NCBI GenBank assembly: GCA_014529385.2
Contig: CM043966.1
Span: forward strand, 110,936,468-111,000,467
From: Adiantum capillus-veneris
Taxonomy: Eukaryota > Streptophyta > Polypodiopsida > Polypodiales > Pteridaceae
Length of the DNA stretch: 64,000 bases
Direction of reading: 5' to 3'
Shown here: positions 10,138-20,702 of the stretch, piece after piece
How the letters are laid out: each line of letters starts with the position of its first letter
Position numbering within the stretch: position 1 is the stretch's first letter
Notes under the pieces: generated by a model
Databases searched by the model: none
Seen by the model: only the letters and a program-made list of their open reading frames with translations
What the model was told of the DNA's origin: nothing
Position numbers and translations under genes: made by a program

Positions 10138-10999
10138 CGGTGCACAATTGATGATAGAAAAATTTATTTGCAAGTTATTGTGCTTGGCTGCAAGATTCTA
10201 ATTTTAATGTCCTTTTAACAAAATGTGAAGTACCTCTTCGCTCGAGGTGAAGTCACCCTTCACGGTTTTGTTTTATCTTGGCGTATTTGGCCTGGAGATG
10301 CCTTTTGAAGCGCGATAATATCCGCCTTTGAATGTCTTTTGGAAGGCTTTAAAATCCTGGCTGCAGCTTTGGTGGGAGTTCTTGTGAATACCCTTTTGAG
10401 GGGCTCGGAGGTTGTCCTCGGGGTTTTGAATGGTCTGCTCGCAGGAATAGGCTCTTTAAAAAAAAGGCTCTTGGAGGCTTTGAAGGCACTTGCCTTGAGG
10501 GTAGGAGCAACGCGGGAAAGGGAGTTTAAAAGCCTTGAAGACCTTGGAGCTTTGAGGCCGGGAGTTGTCGTGGGACTTTTGGAAATTTGAGGCCCTTGAG
10601 GCTTAGAAGGCAGCACGGTGGGAAGAGGGGCCCAACTGGGGTCGGGTAATCCGGGCAGGGCGGGGACAGGCCGGGCGGTGCAGGCAGGGCCGGTCAGGCA
10701 CGAGCAGGCGGGCAGGAGCGCGGGCAATCCGGGAAGTAGGGCAGCTCGCCGGGCAAAGAAAAGGTGCGCGTCAAGCGTGGGAAACTCCCCTTGCGGACCC
10801 GCTGGCGCTGCAAAAAAGCAGTTTGAATTTATTTTTCGGATCCGCCCAGTGGGCGCCCAAGTGTGGCCTTTTTTTCCTCTTAAAGAAAGTCAAAAGCCCC
10901 TTCTAAGCAAGGCGTTCCCACCACGTGAAAGCCTACTTGAGGCTTTGTTTTTCCACCCTTTCCACAAAGGGTGGTGAGCATTGAATGCTCTTCTAGGCG

Positions 11000-11030
<31 letters not shown>

Positions 11031-11130
11031 ATACACACACACATTTCCCCTGTGGATTTGTTCTGTAGAAAATTCCAGAGATTGAGGGTGTATATGAGAC
11101 CAAAATCAAGCAAGCTTTAGGATAGGCAAA
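10138..11130. other. unassigned GC-rich block with (CG)n/(CA)n tract
   Basis: No recognisable gene. The part at about 10610-10770 is strikingly G-rich (runs such as GGGCAGGGCGGGGACAGG), unlike the AT-rich surroundings. Open frames exist on both strands (minus 10260-10727, plus 10339-10590 and 10618-10977), but they overlap, are low-complexity and match nothing I recognise. A CGCGCGCG run followed by about 30 bp of (CA)n lies at 10997-11041. Confidence 0.4.
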
Positions 11131-11530
11131 TCAAATGCGATTTTGGCATGGGTGGACTTGACGGAAAGCTTGCGAGGAGAGCTTCGAGATGAGGTGAACA
11201 ATGCAAAAGGAAAACGAGTTCAATGAATTTAATTGAAGAGGCAAATGATGCAAAAATTGACACAAAAAATGCAATCTAAAATACAATCCAAATGATGCTA
11301 ATCCTCTCTCTAATCAAGTCTACCTAGCCATGGAGGGTAGTGGCCTCTTGGGTGTGCCAAGGACATGCCCACACATAGCTAGATTAGTGCTTAATTAGTG
11401 AGATATGCAACTTAACTATGAAACTGTTAATGGGCCGTGACAACAATTATGCAATGCTAATCGATCTAATGGAGATGCTAATGATTAACACACACTAATG
11501 CATAATGACAATCCTAGCTAGCACACCATA

Positions 11531-12010
11531 GCTCTGATACCAAATGTTAGGATTTGGATCGTGCTAGCTATGGTGGATGAAAGAGAAACATGGTGCAAGT
11601 GTGTGAGTGTGTGTAAGCAAGGTTATCACTCAAGTGAATTAGGTTCCAAGATAGATTAGCTTAGACTCATAAACACAATCTTGAGTATTGACTTAGCTTA
11701 GCAGAAGCTCACCATAGACAAGCATGTAGTGCAAATGAGTTGTTGTTTATTAATTCAAGAAATGAGCTTTAAGTAGCTCTACAGCCTTGCTCCACAGTAT
11801 GTGGGATAAATCCACTCTCCTCTCCTTGACTCACACCTTAGGACAAAGCTCACACTTTACAATCTCGATGCTAGTAGGCTCAAACTCGACTTACTTTGTG
11901 ATGAGAGATCGTCCGTTAGATGAACCATAAACCACTTTGTTTGCTTCTGCTGTAGATCTAGTGGCCACCAGGTTTACCATCAGATCCGTCGTTGTAATGA
12001 CGGAGTGGGG
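11531..12010 (-). mobile_element. PBS and 5' LTR remnant of another minus-strand element
   Basis: GCTCTGATACCA at 11531-11542 is TGGTATCAGAGC on the minus strand, a tRNA-Met primer site. Next to it the LTR edge TGTTAGGATT starts at 11545 (CTAACA on the minus strand). The outer border is not clear and is given only approximately. The flank at 11130-11530 would be leader sequence; no gag or pol is preserved there. Confidence 0.65.
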
Positions 12011-12115
12011 ACCTCACATAACTCTTGAAATGATTTCAATGACATTATTTTTGAGTTAGTACCTTTACTTGTGCACCTATTTGATTTTGTGACTTGTCAC
12101 CTCTGTTGTTTAAGT

Positions 12116-12381
12116 AACACACACACACACACACACATACACACATATAGATATGTATATGTATATATATACATATTACTATATATATATATATATATAT
12201 ATATAGACTCTCTCTCTCTCTCTGTGTGGTGGCAGGAGAGAGATTGAGGGAGGGATGGTGTGCTGATGGTGATGCTTGGCATGCAACACGAGGAGGGAGG
12301 GAGGGAGAGAGAGAGAGGGAGAGAGGGGCATAGAGTGTTTGCATGGTAGAGAGATATTGAAAATAAAAATAAAAAATAATA

Positions 12382-12416
<35 letters not shown>
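12116..12416. repeat. cluster of (CA)n, (AT)n, (TC)n and (GA)n tracts
   Basis: Consecutive simple repeats: (AC)n near 12118-12138, (AT)n near 12180-12205, (TC)n near 12208-12222, a GA-rich stretch near 12290-12330 and (AT)n near 12386-12413. The 12045-12671 minus frame and its overlaps are translations of these tracts and are not genes. From 12417 to about 12830 I see no feature. Confidence 0.95.
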
Positions 12417-12419
<3 letters not shown>

Positions 12420-12830
12420 CCATTGAACTTTAAAGAAAATGCATGGGTTTTTGGGGGTCACAGAGGTAGACGGGGTTTGCAGTAATGTTTGAGGCGGTAG
12501 TGGAATGAAAAAAAAAAAGTAGTGTGAATACAATTCAATGAAAACAAAATAGCAAAGAGCAGTTTTGCACGGGCGGGGGTTGCTGCGGGGATGATAGGGA
12601 TTTGCACATGGCGTAGTTAAACGATGTAGTTGAATGCAGCTGTCTTTGCTCCACTCTACCGAAAACGACACTCTTCAGCATGGTTAACCGACAGTGCATT
12701 GAGTTGAGCACGTGGGCCCTCTCAGCACAGCCGAAGAATTTTTGCAACTCACGTCGCTGGCTGCTTCCATTTAATTTTCATATATCTCACGTTGCAATGT
12801 TGCATGGCGGCCAGTGCTAAGGTGGCAAGT

Positions 12831-12833
<3 letters not shown>

Positions 12834-12874
<41 letters not shown>

Positions 12875-13073
12875 CACACACACACATACAACAGCATCAA
12901 CGAATCCATAAAGCCCTGCGTGAAGCAAACAACTCTTATGTCTCCCCATCTCTCTCTCTCTCTCTCTCTACCCCCATATACGCTGATTCACCATGTCTAC
13001 AGTTCACCCTATTGAGCTACCCATCAGCCGAGTCCACTCAATAGTTCTCAATTGCCTGCACTCAAGGAGACCA

Positions 13074-13110
<37 letters not shown>

Positions 13111-13134
13111 CAGGCCTCCATCTTCTTGATGGAG

Positions 13135-13168
<34 letters not shown>
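12834..13168 (+). repeat. four (TC)n tracts upstream of a decayed gene
   Basis: Pure CT runs occur at about 12834-12870, 12947-12968, 13077-13104 and 13138-13168, with unique sequence between them. They end just before the ATG at 13178. CT-rich tracts are common in plant 5' leaders, so this may be the old leader or promoter of the trihelix-like pseudogene; that link is an inference. Confidence 0.8.
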
Positions 13169-13170
<2 letters not shown>

Positions 13171-13177
13171 CCTGATC

Positions 13178-14330
13178 ATGGCTCAAGGATTTGACCTTAG
13201 CTCAATTGCCTTCGATTCCCAGGAAGATAACTTTGAGGGCATGAGTTGGAGCAGCATTTCACAAGTGATGTCAACCCAATTGCCTCCTAGTGATTCGTGT
13301 GTAGCGGCCGCGAGTCCCATCCGTGTGCTGACCATGCCATTGGGTAACCCGGCTCCGTTTGTTTTTCCTCTATGTCCTCCATAGCCCGTGAGCCGCCCCC
13401 AATGCCATGTACGGCAAGAGCTCCACCTACTTTTGTGAGGACACAACAAGTATCACATCAAAGCATGGCAAACGAATGTGACGGCATGGGGCGAGTGGAA
13501 AAACTTCTAGTGCAAGTCCAAAGCACTACACCTACCACCAACAAAGCTTCCACCGAGCCTCTTGAACCAGCTCAAAAGTGCCAAAGAAAGAAAGATTTCA
13601 AGAGAGCAGGTCGGGCAAAAATGGAAAACTCTCACTAAGTCGAAGCATCATTTGGACGTGGAGCTGGCTACGGCAAAGGGTAGGAACAAAATCCTAATTT
13701 TGGATGAGAGGTGGCGTCGTGTTTTGACTTGGGTGCGAGTGAAGGGGGTGATCCGTACTGCCCTGCAATGTCGAGACAAGTGGGAAAATAACTTCCCCTA
13801 AGTAGAAGAAGGTGGCTGATTGGGATAGAGCACCACCAAGTGGTTTGAGCTCTCAATCCAAATGGATTCGCAACAGCAGAAAACACATAGCTTTCCACCA
13901 TCATTTGACAAGACCATGTTCAACATTCTCGAAGCCAACTTTGGAGTGACGTTCTTGTCAATCCAGGCAATGTCTTGTGCAATAGCGCAGCACAAGAAGC
14001 AGGTTGTTGTTTATCTAGCTCGTCTCACTTTTCTTTTGCCGGTTTTTATTTAGTGAAGACTAATAACCTTTGTCTACATGCAACTCCACTACTCACGAAG
14101 GAGACGATGAAGCTAGCACAACTCAAGGAGAAGGAGACGGGCCCACAGAACAAGACAGTAGCTCCACTGGCAAGAAACATCGAGGCAAATAACATCATCA
14201 ATCAGCTCTTAGGCGCGATTCTAGTGACATTCAAGATGTTAAAGGTATACAGTCCTGGAAAGTGAGCAATTATAAAAAATAGGCACAAGCTGTTAAAAGA
14301 ATTGAACATGTTTCCAATCAAATAAATCTA
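13178..14330 (+). pseudogene. trihelix (Myb/SANT-like) DNA-binding protein pseudogene
   Basis: Broken frames together resemble a plant trihelix protein. A frame from 13178 starts MAQGFDLSSIAFDSQ and ends at 13384. The DNA-binding core is at about 13640-13880: LDERWRRVLTWVRVKGVIRT, ALQCRDKWENNF, then after a stop and frame change KKVADWDRAPPSGL and MDSQQQKTHSFPPSFDKTMF. Farther on, another frame gives an acidic Gly/Ser-rich hinge (EGDDEASTTQGEGDGPTEQD) ending in GKKHRGK. Conserved W residues of the helices are present. At least three frame changes or stops rule out an intact gene, unless short introns account for some. It may be a host transcription factor relic or a gene carried by a DNA transposon. 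Homology ends before the truncated LTR at 14437. Confidence 0.6.
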
Positions 14331-15095
14331 AGATCCATGAGAATCTAAGATAATTCTAGGAGCACATCCATGAAGAATAGGATCCAAGGGAAACAAAGAG
14401 AATACATGGAAATTTCAATAGAAATACTATGTATACCATCAGAAAATACTATGGAAAAAGTATCGATAGCTCCGCCTCTTTAACTTGGGGCAAAAAGCAT
14501 TGATTCTTTATTTCTACTATTTCATTATGATCTCACACCCTAGCTAGATCCTATATCTAGGGTAAACTCCAATATATATATATATATTCTATGTATTATT
14601 TATAATTTTCTTATATTTCTTTTTAAATAGCAACTAGGAGAGAATCAAATTCTAGTGGGACACTAGGTGCCATGATTTCAAAGATACACTTATTTTAATG
14701 CATTATTGCAAGAATGATTACAAAACTTTGTCAAGGAGCAATGTCATGCTTTCATATGGCATGAGGTGTCCTTTGGAATTAAATGAAAGTCTAGGCTAAG
14801 GAGACCACATGAAGACTTTTGCTGCCATAAATGGACCCTATTTTGATGAATTTTTTACACAAGGTTCCAATCCGAATTGGAAAAACGATTTTAAAATGAA
14901 AATCGTAGCTAATGAGCTGAAGTTTTTGTCCATATTTTTACTTTTTTATTTGGAGCCACGGTTGAGGAGATATGATCAAAATACTGGACCCCAGTCTGCC
15001 CACATCATGCAGGGGCAGCTCATTTCCAACTTTTCCAATTCCTGTTCACACTAGCTCCTCTCTTCTTGTGTAAACCCTTGGGGGTTCCCTTAACC

Positions 15096-15103
15096 TATAA
15101 AAG
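15096..15103 (+). promoter_or_regulatory. TATA box in array 1 LTR A
   Basis: TATAAAAG in the context ACCTATAAAAGGGGACC is kept in all three LTRs (about 19460 and 23801 in B and C). Transcription starting below it would place the two small ORFs in the 5' leader of the element RNA. Confidence 0.7.
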
Positions 15104-15631
15104 GGGACCTCTTCTTCCTTGGAAGGAACTCAAGCATTCAAGCCATTGATGAGAGGAATTCTTGAGGGAGTGAGTAGTAATGCCTAATTGTATTTAGCCC
15201 CATTAACATAAGCCCAAGCCTACACTTTCTCCAAGAGAAAGACTAGCCATTCTTGTACGCTATCCTTGGAAGATCAACTCTAATCAAAGAAGGTGTTGTA
15301 CTTGGCGTATCAATCAAAGTGGAGTGCTCCCCTCTTCTTCTCTCTCCATCAATAATGGTGCCGAAGGGTTTGTCAAGTAAGATGTGTTCTACATTGATGT
15401 TTTCTTGATTTCTTATTGTTTTCTTTTTCATCTCTAATCTCATCTCCTTAACCAAATCTATCTCTCTCACTCTTAGTAATTCATCCTCTCTACAAATTTT
15501 AGTTTCTCTTTGCTACAGGTACATCTCTCCCCGCAATATCCTTATTGTCTACGGGCAAGAATAGGGCTTGGGAGGGAAAATTCTCATCTCTTCACTTCTC
15601 TCATATCTACATTTCTCACATACTATCCTAG

Positions 15632-15850
15632 ATGAATAACCCACATGATGATCATTTCTATCGCTTTCACTCTGTACAATCTATTAGAATTAACGTATGG
15701 ATTAGCCGTAAAATACACTTTCAACAACGTATAGTGTTTCTCTTTGGCCCTGAAAGGCTCAATGAAATACTTCTATCACCGGATCCCATCATACTGCCTC
15801 TCATAGACTATAATTTTTCTTTTGATGTAGGCGTAGTTATCTTGCTATGA
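15632..15850 (+). CDS. small leader ORF-72, unknown family (LTR A copy, intact)
   Basis: A 72-codon ORF in the transcribed part of LTR A. The core reads IRINVWISRKIHFQQ, then VFLFGPERLNEIL, then IILPLIDYNFSFDV. It is homologous to the 72-codon ORF at 34098-34316 (minus) in the gypsy-2 leader: by eye about 40 of 72 residues are identical with no gaps. It also resembles ORF-70 directly downstream, so the pair looks like an old duplication. Its stop overlaps the ORF-70 start as ATGA. The copy in LTR B has a stop after IHF; the copy in LTR C (24411-24629) is open. I recognise no domain; function unknown. Confidence 0.6.
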   Translation: MNNPHDDHFYRFHSVQSIRINVWISRKIHFQQRIVFLFGPERLNEILLSPDPIILPLIDYNFSFDVGVVILL

Positions 15851-16059
15851 ACCAAGAGGATTTGTACACACAATTAATCCCAATCACTAGACAAAATATA
15901 TATATTATGGTAAGCACAAAACTACAATTCCAAAGAACAATTCGTAGCCTATTTGGTCAGCCAAGATTGAATGCCATTAACTCATCCATTAACCGTTTCA
16001 TATTACCCATGATACGATATGACCATAGCCTTGATGTTTTCATCTTCGTATTGTTTTGA
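15847..16059 (+). CDS. small leader ORF-70, unknown family (LTR A copy, intact)
   Basis: A 70-codon ORF that starts in the ATGA overlapping the end of ORF-72. Core motifs are IYIMVSTKLQFQRTI, LFGQPRLNAIN and FILPMIRYDHSLDVFIFVLF. The overlap would allow reinitiation after termination. The LTR B copy (20240-20452) is open; the LTR C copy has one TAG in place of a Gln codon. A relic of identical length (213 nt) lies at 34338-34550 on the minus strand in gypsy-2, with the same VSTKLQFQR and SLDV(F/Y)IFVLF motifs. The hydrophobic end could be a short membrane segment or a beta strand. Function unknown. Confidence 0.6.
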   Translation: MNQEDLYTQLIPITRQNIYIMVSTKLQFQRTIRSLFGQPRLNAINSSINRFILPMIRYDHSLDVFIFVLF

Positions 16060-16261
16060 CATTCTCTTTTGCGTTCTTTCTTTGTGTGTGTGAATGCAAG
16101 AGAGAAAGAGTGAATCTTCTTTGATTACTTCTTTCCAAACCCTAGTCTTCATGGCATCTATGGTTTAATTCCTTCATATAGTTTTTGTTGGGTTCTCTCA
16201 CAAACTCTCACAGCCATAAGCCCGGTGCTTTCCCGACAAGACCGCTAATTTCTCGACATAT

Positions 16262-16282
16262 TTTTGGTGAACCCGACATGAA
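16262..16282 (+). other. primer binding site-like motif, array 1 internal A
   Basis: TTTTTGGTGAACCCGACATG follows the LTR end CGACA and a TAT spacer; internal B has GGTGAGCCCGACGTGAAC at the same place. Position and TGG start fit a PBS. I cannot name the tRNA with certainty. Confidence 0.6.
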
Positions 16283-16307
16283 CAAGCCAGGGTGAGAGTA
16301 CATAAAG

Positions 16308-18550
16308 ATGGTTAGCAAAGTGGAGCAGCTATATGCTGAAATGAAAGAGCTTGAAGACAGATGCAAATGGCTTGAAGAAGAAGACTGGATTCAAAAAGCG
16401 ATTGAAAGCGCTATGCAATCCGTATATAATGAGCTTAATATATTCGAAGTCTATGATCCAGAAGGATATCTTGAGTGCTATGTGATAGAGATGACGCTTC
16501 AAGCAATTCCAAAAGCTCGGATGATTTCAGCATTTGTTGAACTAGTGGAAGTGGATGTGACCAGCTAGAGTTGGTGTCTCCTGTAAGCCATGCAAGTGTC
16601 AACACATCCATACAGGCCAATTTAGAAGCAGTAATAGATGCATATCTTTTGCAAGATGCAAATTTATTGTATGCAGATGAAGCAGACATAGTGCAAGCTA
16701 TTTATGCACGTTTGGGTCTTGTAACCTTTTTATCTCAAGATAATGACTTTCATGATGGTATCCAAGCACCTGAAACGGCTCAAAGCGACTTAGAGGATGA
16801 TGCAAACTTGTCGGCTATGATAGATGATTTGGACGCTCCTTTTGATTCGTTTGAAGATGCACATTAGTGTATATACAAGGATGATGATGCTATGGTTTTG
16901 ACAGAGGATGTGAAGGGAAAACAAGTGGAAGACGGCTATATTAGTGATGTGCTACAATCTACTTTTGAGTTGATCCAGGAACTTTTACCAAGTTTAGAAG
17001 AGCCGGATGCCTATACTGAATACATATACCAGGATGAAGAAGCCATTATCAATGCTTTCCTATGCGAGTTTGATGCATGTGGTACTACCAAAATGGATAT
17101 GCCTAGCTGCAAAAGTGCTAATTTAGAGGGGGTGACATAAAATCTCTTCCTTTGTGAGTATAGCTCTGCTAGTAGCATTGTGGATTGTGAAGTACCTCAG
17201 TTAGAGGAGGTGGAAGAAGAGGAGTGCATTGACAGAGTAATATGTATGTCTTGTATATATGGAGTAGCAGATGTAATGCAGATGACTCATGAAATTGTGC
17301 CTTATTTAGAGCTAGATGCAGCAAGCTTTCACAATTCCATGGTAGAGGAAGGAATGATAGATGCAGATTCCCTGCATGAGGATTGGGGTTCTGCAGATGA
17401 AGCAATGAATCTTCAAGATTCACAAATCAAAGATAGAAAAGTGTTTGGTTATGCTATACAGGTTGAAATGACATTAGAGGATAGAGTAGAAGAGCAAGAA
17501 ACCTCTTCGGATATGGTCTGTGATGGGGGTGATATTTCTTATCTGTGTGAAGATGCAAATAAAGATGCTTGCCATAAAGTGCCTACTATACAGGGTTCTA
17601 AGAAATTCGGTTGCGTGCAGGTATGCAAACGATATCTGAGGCATAAAAGGGATTTAGGTCTTGTGTCACAGGGTATAAATTGCAAGCAGGTTTGTGAGCA
17701 TCTATCTGCTATGGATAGGAAGGATATACATGGTGATTCCTTGAAGCAAGAAGAGGATGCTAGCTCTATGTTGACACCAGAGTCATGTAATGAAGAAGGG
17801 TTCTCCCTAGATGAGTAGAGACATGATTCGGTTGAAGATAATTTAGCGATGAGTCAAAAAGGAAGAAGGGGTGAAGATATTTTGTAAGAGACTAACTCCA
17901 AGGAGGTTTTTGAGCATTCGGTTACAAGTGACCGGGAGCATACCTACCAGGATGATTTGGAAAGGGAATTAGACACCATATTTAAGAGGTATGCAAAGTT
18001 TTATGCTATAAAGCTGGAGAGGTATTAGGTAAAAGGTGAGAGAATTGATGAGAGGTTTCCCATGCACATTTATGAGGTTTCTCTCGATGTTGAGAAAGGC
18101 TATCTAGAGGATTCTTTTGAGAATGAAGATGCAGATTCAGACTTCTATGCGAAAGAGGTACATATGGATTTACAGGTTGGTGAGAAGGTTGAAGTGCACT
18201 TTCAAAAATCTTTCAAGTATATTACAGGAAGCCTGTAAGTGTTTTTTGAAGAGGAGGATGAGGAACTTATGTCTCTACGTCATGAAGATTTTGCGCATAA
18301 TGGAGATTTGTTACAGATGTTTTGGAGACAGATGTATATAACAAGTCCGTCTGATCTGAGAGCAATTAAAATATGCGGAGAATCTCAATGCTTAGTACAA
18401 TACAAGTTTTTGAGTTACCCATATGATCGTGGAGGAGGTCATGGGATGACATGGGATACAATTGCTTTCACAAGTTACCATGAGGTTGGCACATGCCGGA
18501 GGATGTGCAGGTTTAGAGGGGGTGGATGTCGTGCTGTGACACGTACATAG
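16308..18550 (+). pseudogene. array 1 internal ORF, copy A (decayed)
   Basis: This is the same coding region as 20703-22997 but more broken. It starts MVSKVEQLYAEMKELEDRCK. A 124 bp deletion after FVELV (16548) shifts the frame; further stops at 17816 (TAG), 17885 (TAA) and 18026 (TAG) are absent from copy B. Two segments are longer than in copy B: 15 codons near 17050 and 9 codons near 17735. Shared stops at 16865, 17138 and 18236 predate the duplication. Like copy B, the frame after the deletion runs on through the PPT into the next LTR. Confidence 0.6.
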
Positions 18551-18778
18551 TGGGAACGCATGCTACAAGAGTTATCTTGTATTTTTTTAGATACATAATT
18601 ATATTTACTATAGTGTATATATGTATATTTAGATACATGCCAGAGGATGTGCAGGTTTAAAGGGGGTGGATGTCGTGCTGTGACACGTACATAGTGGGAA
18701 CGCATGCTACAAGAGTTATCTTGTATTTTTTTAGATACATAATTATATTTACTATAGTGTATATATGCATATTTAAGT
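18491..18778 (+). repeat. 144 bp tandem duplication across the PPT/LTR junction
   Basis: A 144 bp unit starting ACATGCC(G/A)GAGGATGTGCAG occurs at 18491 and again at 18635. Each copy holds a purine tract and an LTR start TGTCGTGCTGTGACACG (18527 and 18671). LTR C has only one. LTR B therefore has two possible 5' ends. Confidence 0.92.
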
Positions 18779-20653
18779 ATAATAATAAGCCTTCTATCTC
18801 ATCCTATTATTTTTCTCAAGGGTAACATATCCTTACTTTACCAGCAGAAAATACTATGGGAAAAGCATCAATAGCTCCGCCTCTTTAACTCGGGGCAAAA
18901 AGCATTGATTCTTTATTTCTACTATTTCATTATCATCTCACACCCTAGCTAGATCCTATATCTAGGGTAAACTCCAATATATATATATATTCTATGTATT
19001 TTTTATACTTTTCTTATATTTCTTTTTAAATAGCTACTAGGAGAGAATCAAATTCTAATGGGACACTAGGTGGCATGATTTCAAAGATACACTTATTTTA
19101 ATGCATTATTGCAAGAATGATTACAAAACTTTGTCAAGGAGCAATGTCATGCTTTCATATGGCATGAGGTGTCCTTTGGAATTAAATGAAAGTCTAGGCT
19201 AAGGAGACCACATGAAGACTTTTGCTGCCATAAATGGACCCTATTTTGATGAATTTTTTACACAAGGTTCCAATTCGAATTGGAAAACAATTTTAAAATA
19301 AAAATCGTAGCTAATGAGCTGAAGTTGAGGAGATATGATCAAAATACTAGACCCCAGTCTGTCCACATCATGCAGGGGCAGCTCATTTCCAACTTTTCCA
19401 ATTCCTGTTCACACTGGCTCCTCTCTTCTTGTGTAAACCCTTGGGGGTTCCCTTCACCTATAAAAGGGGACCTCTTCTTCCTTGGAAGGAACTCAAGCAT
19501 TCAAGCCATTGATGAGAGGAATTCTTGAGGGAGTGAGTAGTAATTCCTAATTGTACTTAGCCCCATTAACATAAGCCCAAGCCTACACTTTCTCTTAGAG
19601 GAAGACTAGCCATTCTTGTACACTATCCTTGGAAGATCAACTCTAATCAAAGAAGGTGTTGTACTTGGCGTATCAATCAAAGTGGAGTGCTCCCTTCTTC
19701 TTCTCTCTCCATCAATAATGGTGCCGAAGGGTTTGTCAAGTAAGATGTGTTCTACATTGATGTTTTCTTGATTTCTTAATGTTTTCTTTTTCATCTCTAA
19801 TCCGACATATATATATATATATGTATCTAATCTCATCTCCTTAACCAAATCTATCTCTCTCACTCTTAGTAATTCATCCTCTCTACAAATTTTAGTTTCT
19901 CTTTGCTACAGGTACATCTCTCCCCGCAGTATCCTTATTGTCTACGGACAAGAATAGGGCTTGGGAGGGAAAATTCTCATCTCTTCACTTCTCTCATATC
20001 TACATTTCTCACATACTATCCTAGATGAAAAACCCACATGATGATCATTTCTATCGCTTTCACTCTGTACAATCTATTAGAATTAACGTATGGATTAGCC
20101 GTAAAATACACTTTTAACAACGTATAGTGTTTCTCTTTGTCCCTGAAAGGCTCCATGAAATACTTCTATCACCGGATCCCATCATACTACCTCTCATAGA
20201 CTATAATTTTTCTTTTGATGTAAGCGTAGTTATCTTGCTATGAACGAAGAGGATTTGTATACACAATTAGTCCCAATCACTAGACAAAATATATATATTA
20301 TGGTAAGCACAAAACTACAATTCCAAAGAACAATTCATAGCCTATTTGGTCAGCCAAGATTGAATGCCATTAACTCATCCATTAACCCTTTCATATTACC
20401 CATGATACGATATGACCATAGCCTTGATGTTTTTATCTTCGTATTGTTTTGACATTCTCTTTTGCGTTCTTTCTTTGTGTGTGTGAATGCAAGAGAGAAA
20501 GAGTGAATCTTCTTTGATTGCACTTCTTTCCAAACCCTAGTCTTCATGGCATCTATGGTTTAATTCCTTCATATAGTTTTTGTTGGGTTCTCTCACAAAC
20601 TCTCACAGCCATAAGCGCGGTGCTTTCCCGGCAAGACCGCTAATTTCTCGACA
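18671..20653 (+). mobile_element. array 1 LTR B (shared middle LTR)
   Basis: It runs from TGTCGTGCTG to TCTCGACA and serves as 3' LTR of internal A and 5' LTR of internal B. Relative to A and C it lacks about 40 bp near 19325. ORF-72 in this copy is broken by a TAA in place of a Gln codon (near 20115), while ORF-70 is open. Confidence 0.88.
20240..20452 (+). CDS. small leader ORF-70 (LTR B copy)
   Basis: Same 70-codon ORF as at 15847-16059, starting MNEEDLYTQLVPITRQN. It differs at only a few residues and keeps the ATGA overlap with the end of the upstream, now broken, ORF-72. Confidence 0.55.
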   Translation: MNEEDLYTQLVPITRQNIYIMVSTKLQFQRTIHSLFGQPRLNAINSSINPFILPMIRYDHSLDVFIFVLF

Positions 20654-20702
20654 TATTTTTGGTGAGCCCGACGTGAACAAGCCGGGGTGAGAGTACATAA
20701 AG

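Larger units (their letters stand above)
14437..16258 (+). mobile_element. array 1 LTR A (5'-truncated)
   Basis: Homology with LTRs B and C begins at about 14437 (CAGAAAATACTATGG) and runs to TCTCGACA at 16258. The first part of U3 is missing. It has a TATA box at 15096-15103 and, downstream, both intact ORFs of the leader cassette. It lacks the (AT)n insertion seen in LTRs B and C near its 15435 equivalent. Confidence 0.85.

Noticed and set aside
10260-10727. 155-codon minus ORF and overlapping + ORFs
   Set aside because: Pro/Ser/Ala-rich translation of GC-rich repeats, open on both strands, with no recognisable domain and no supporting context.
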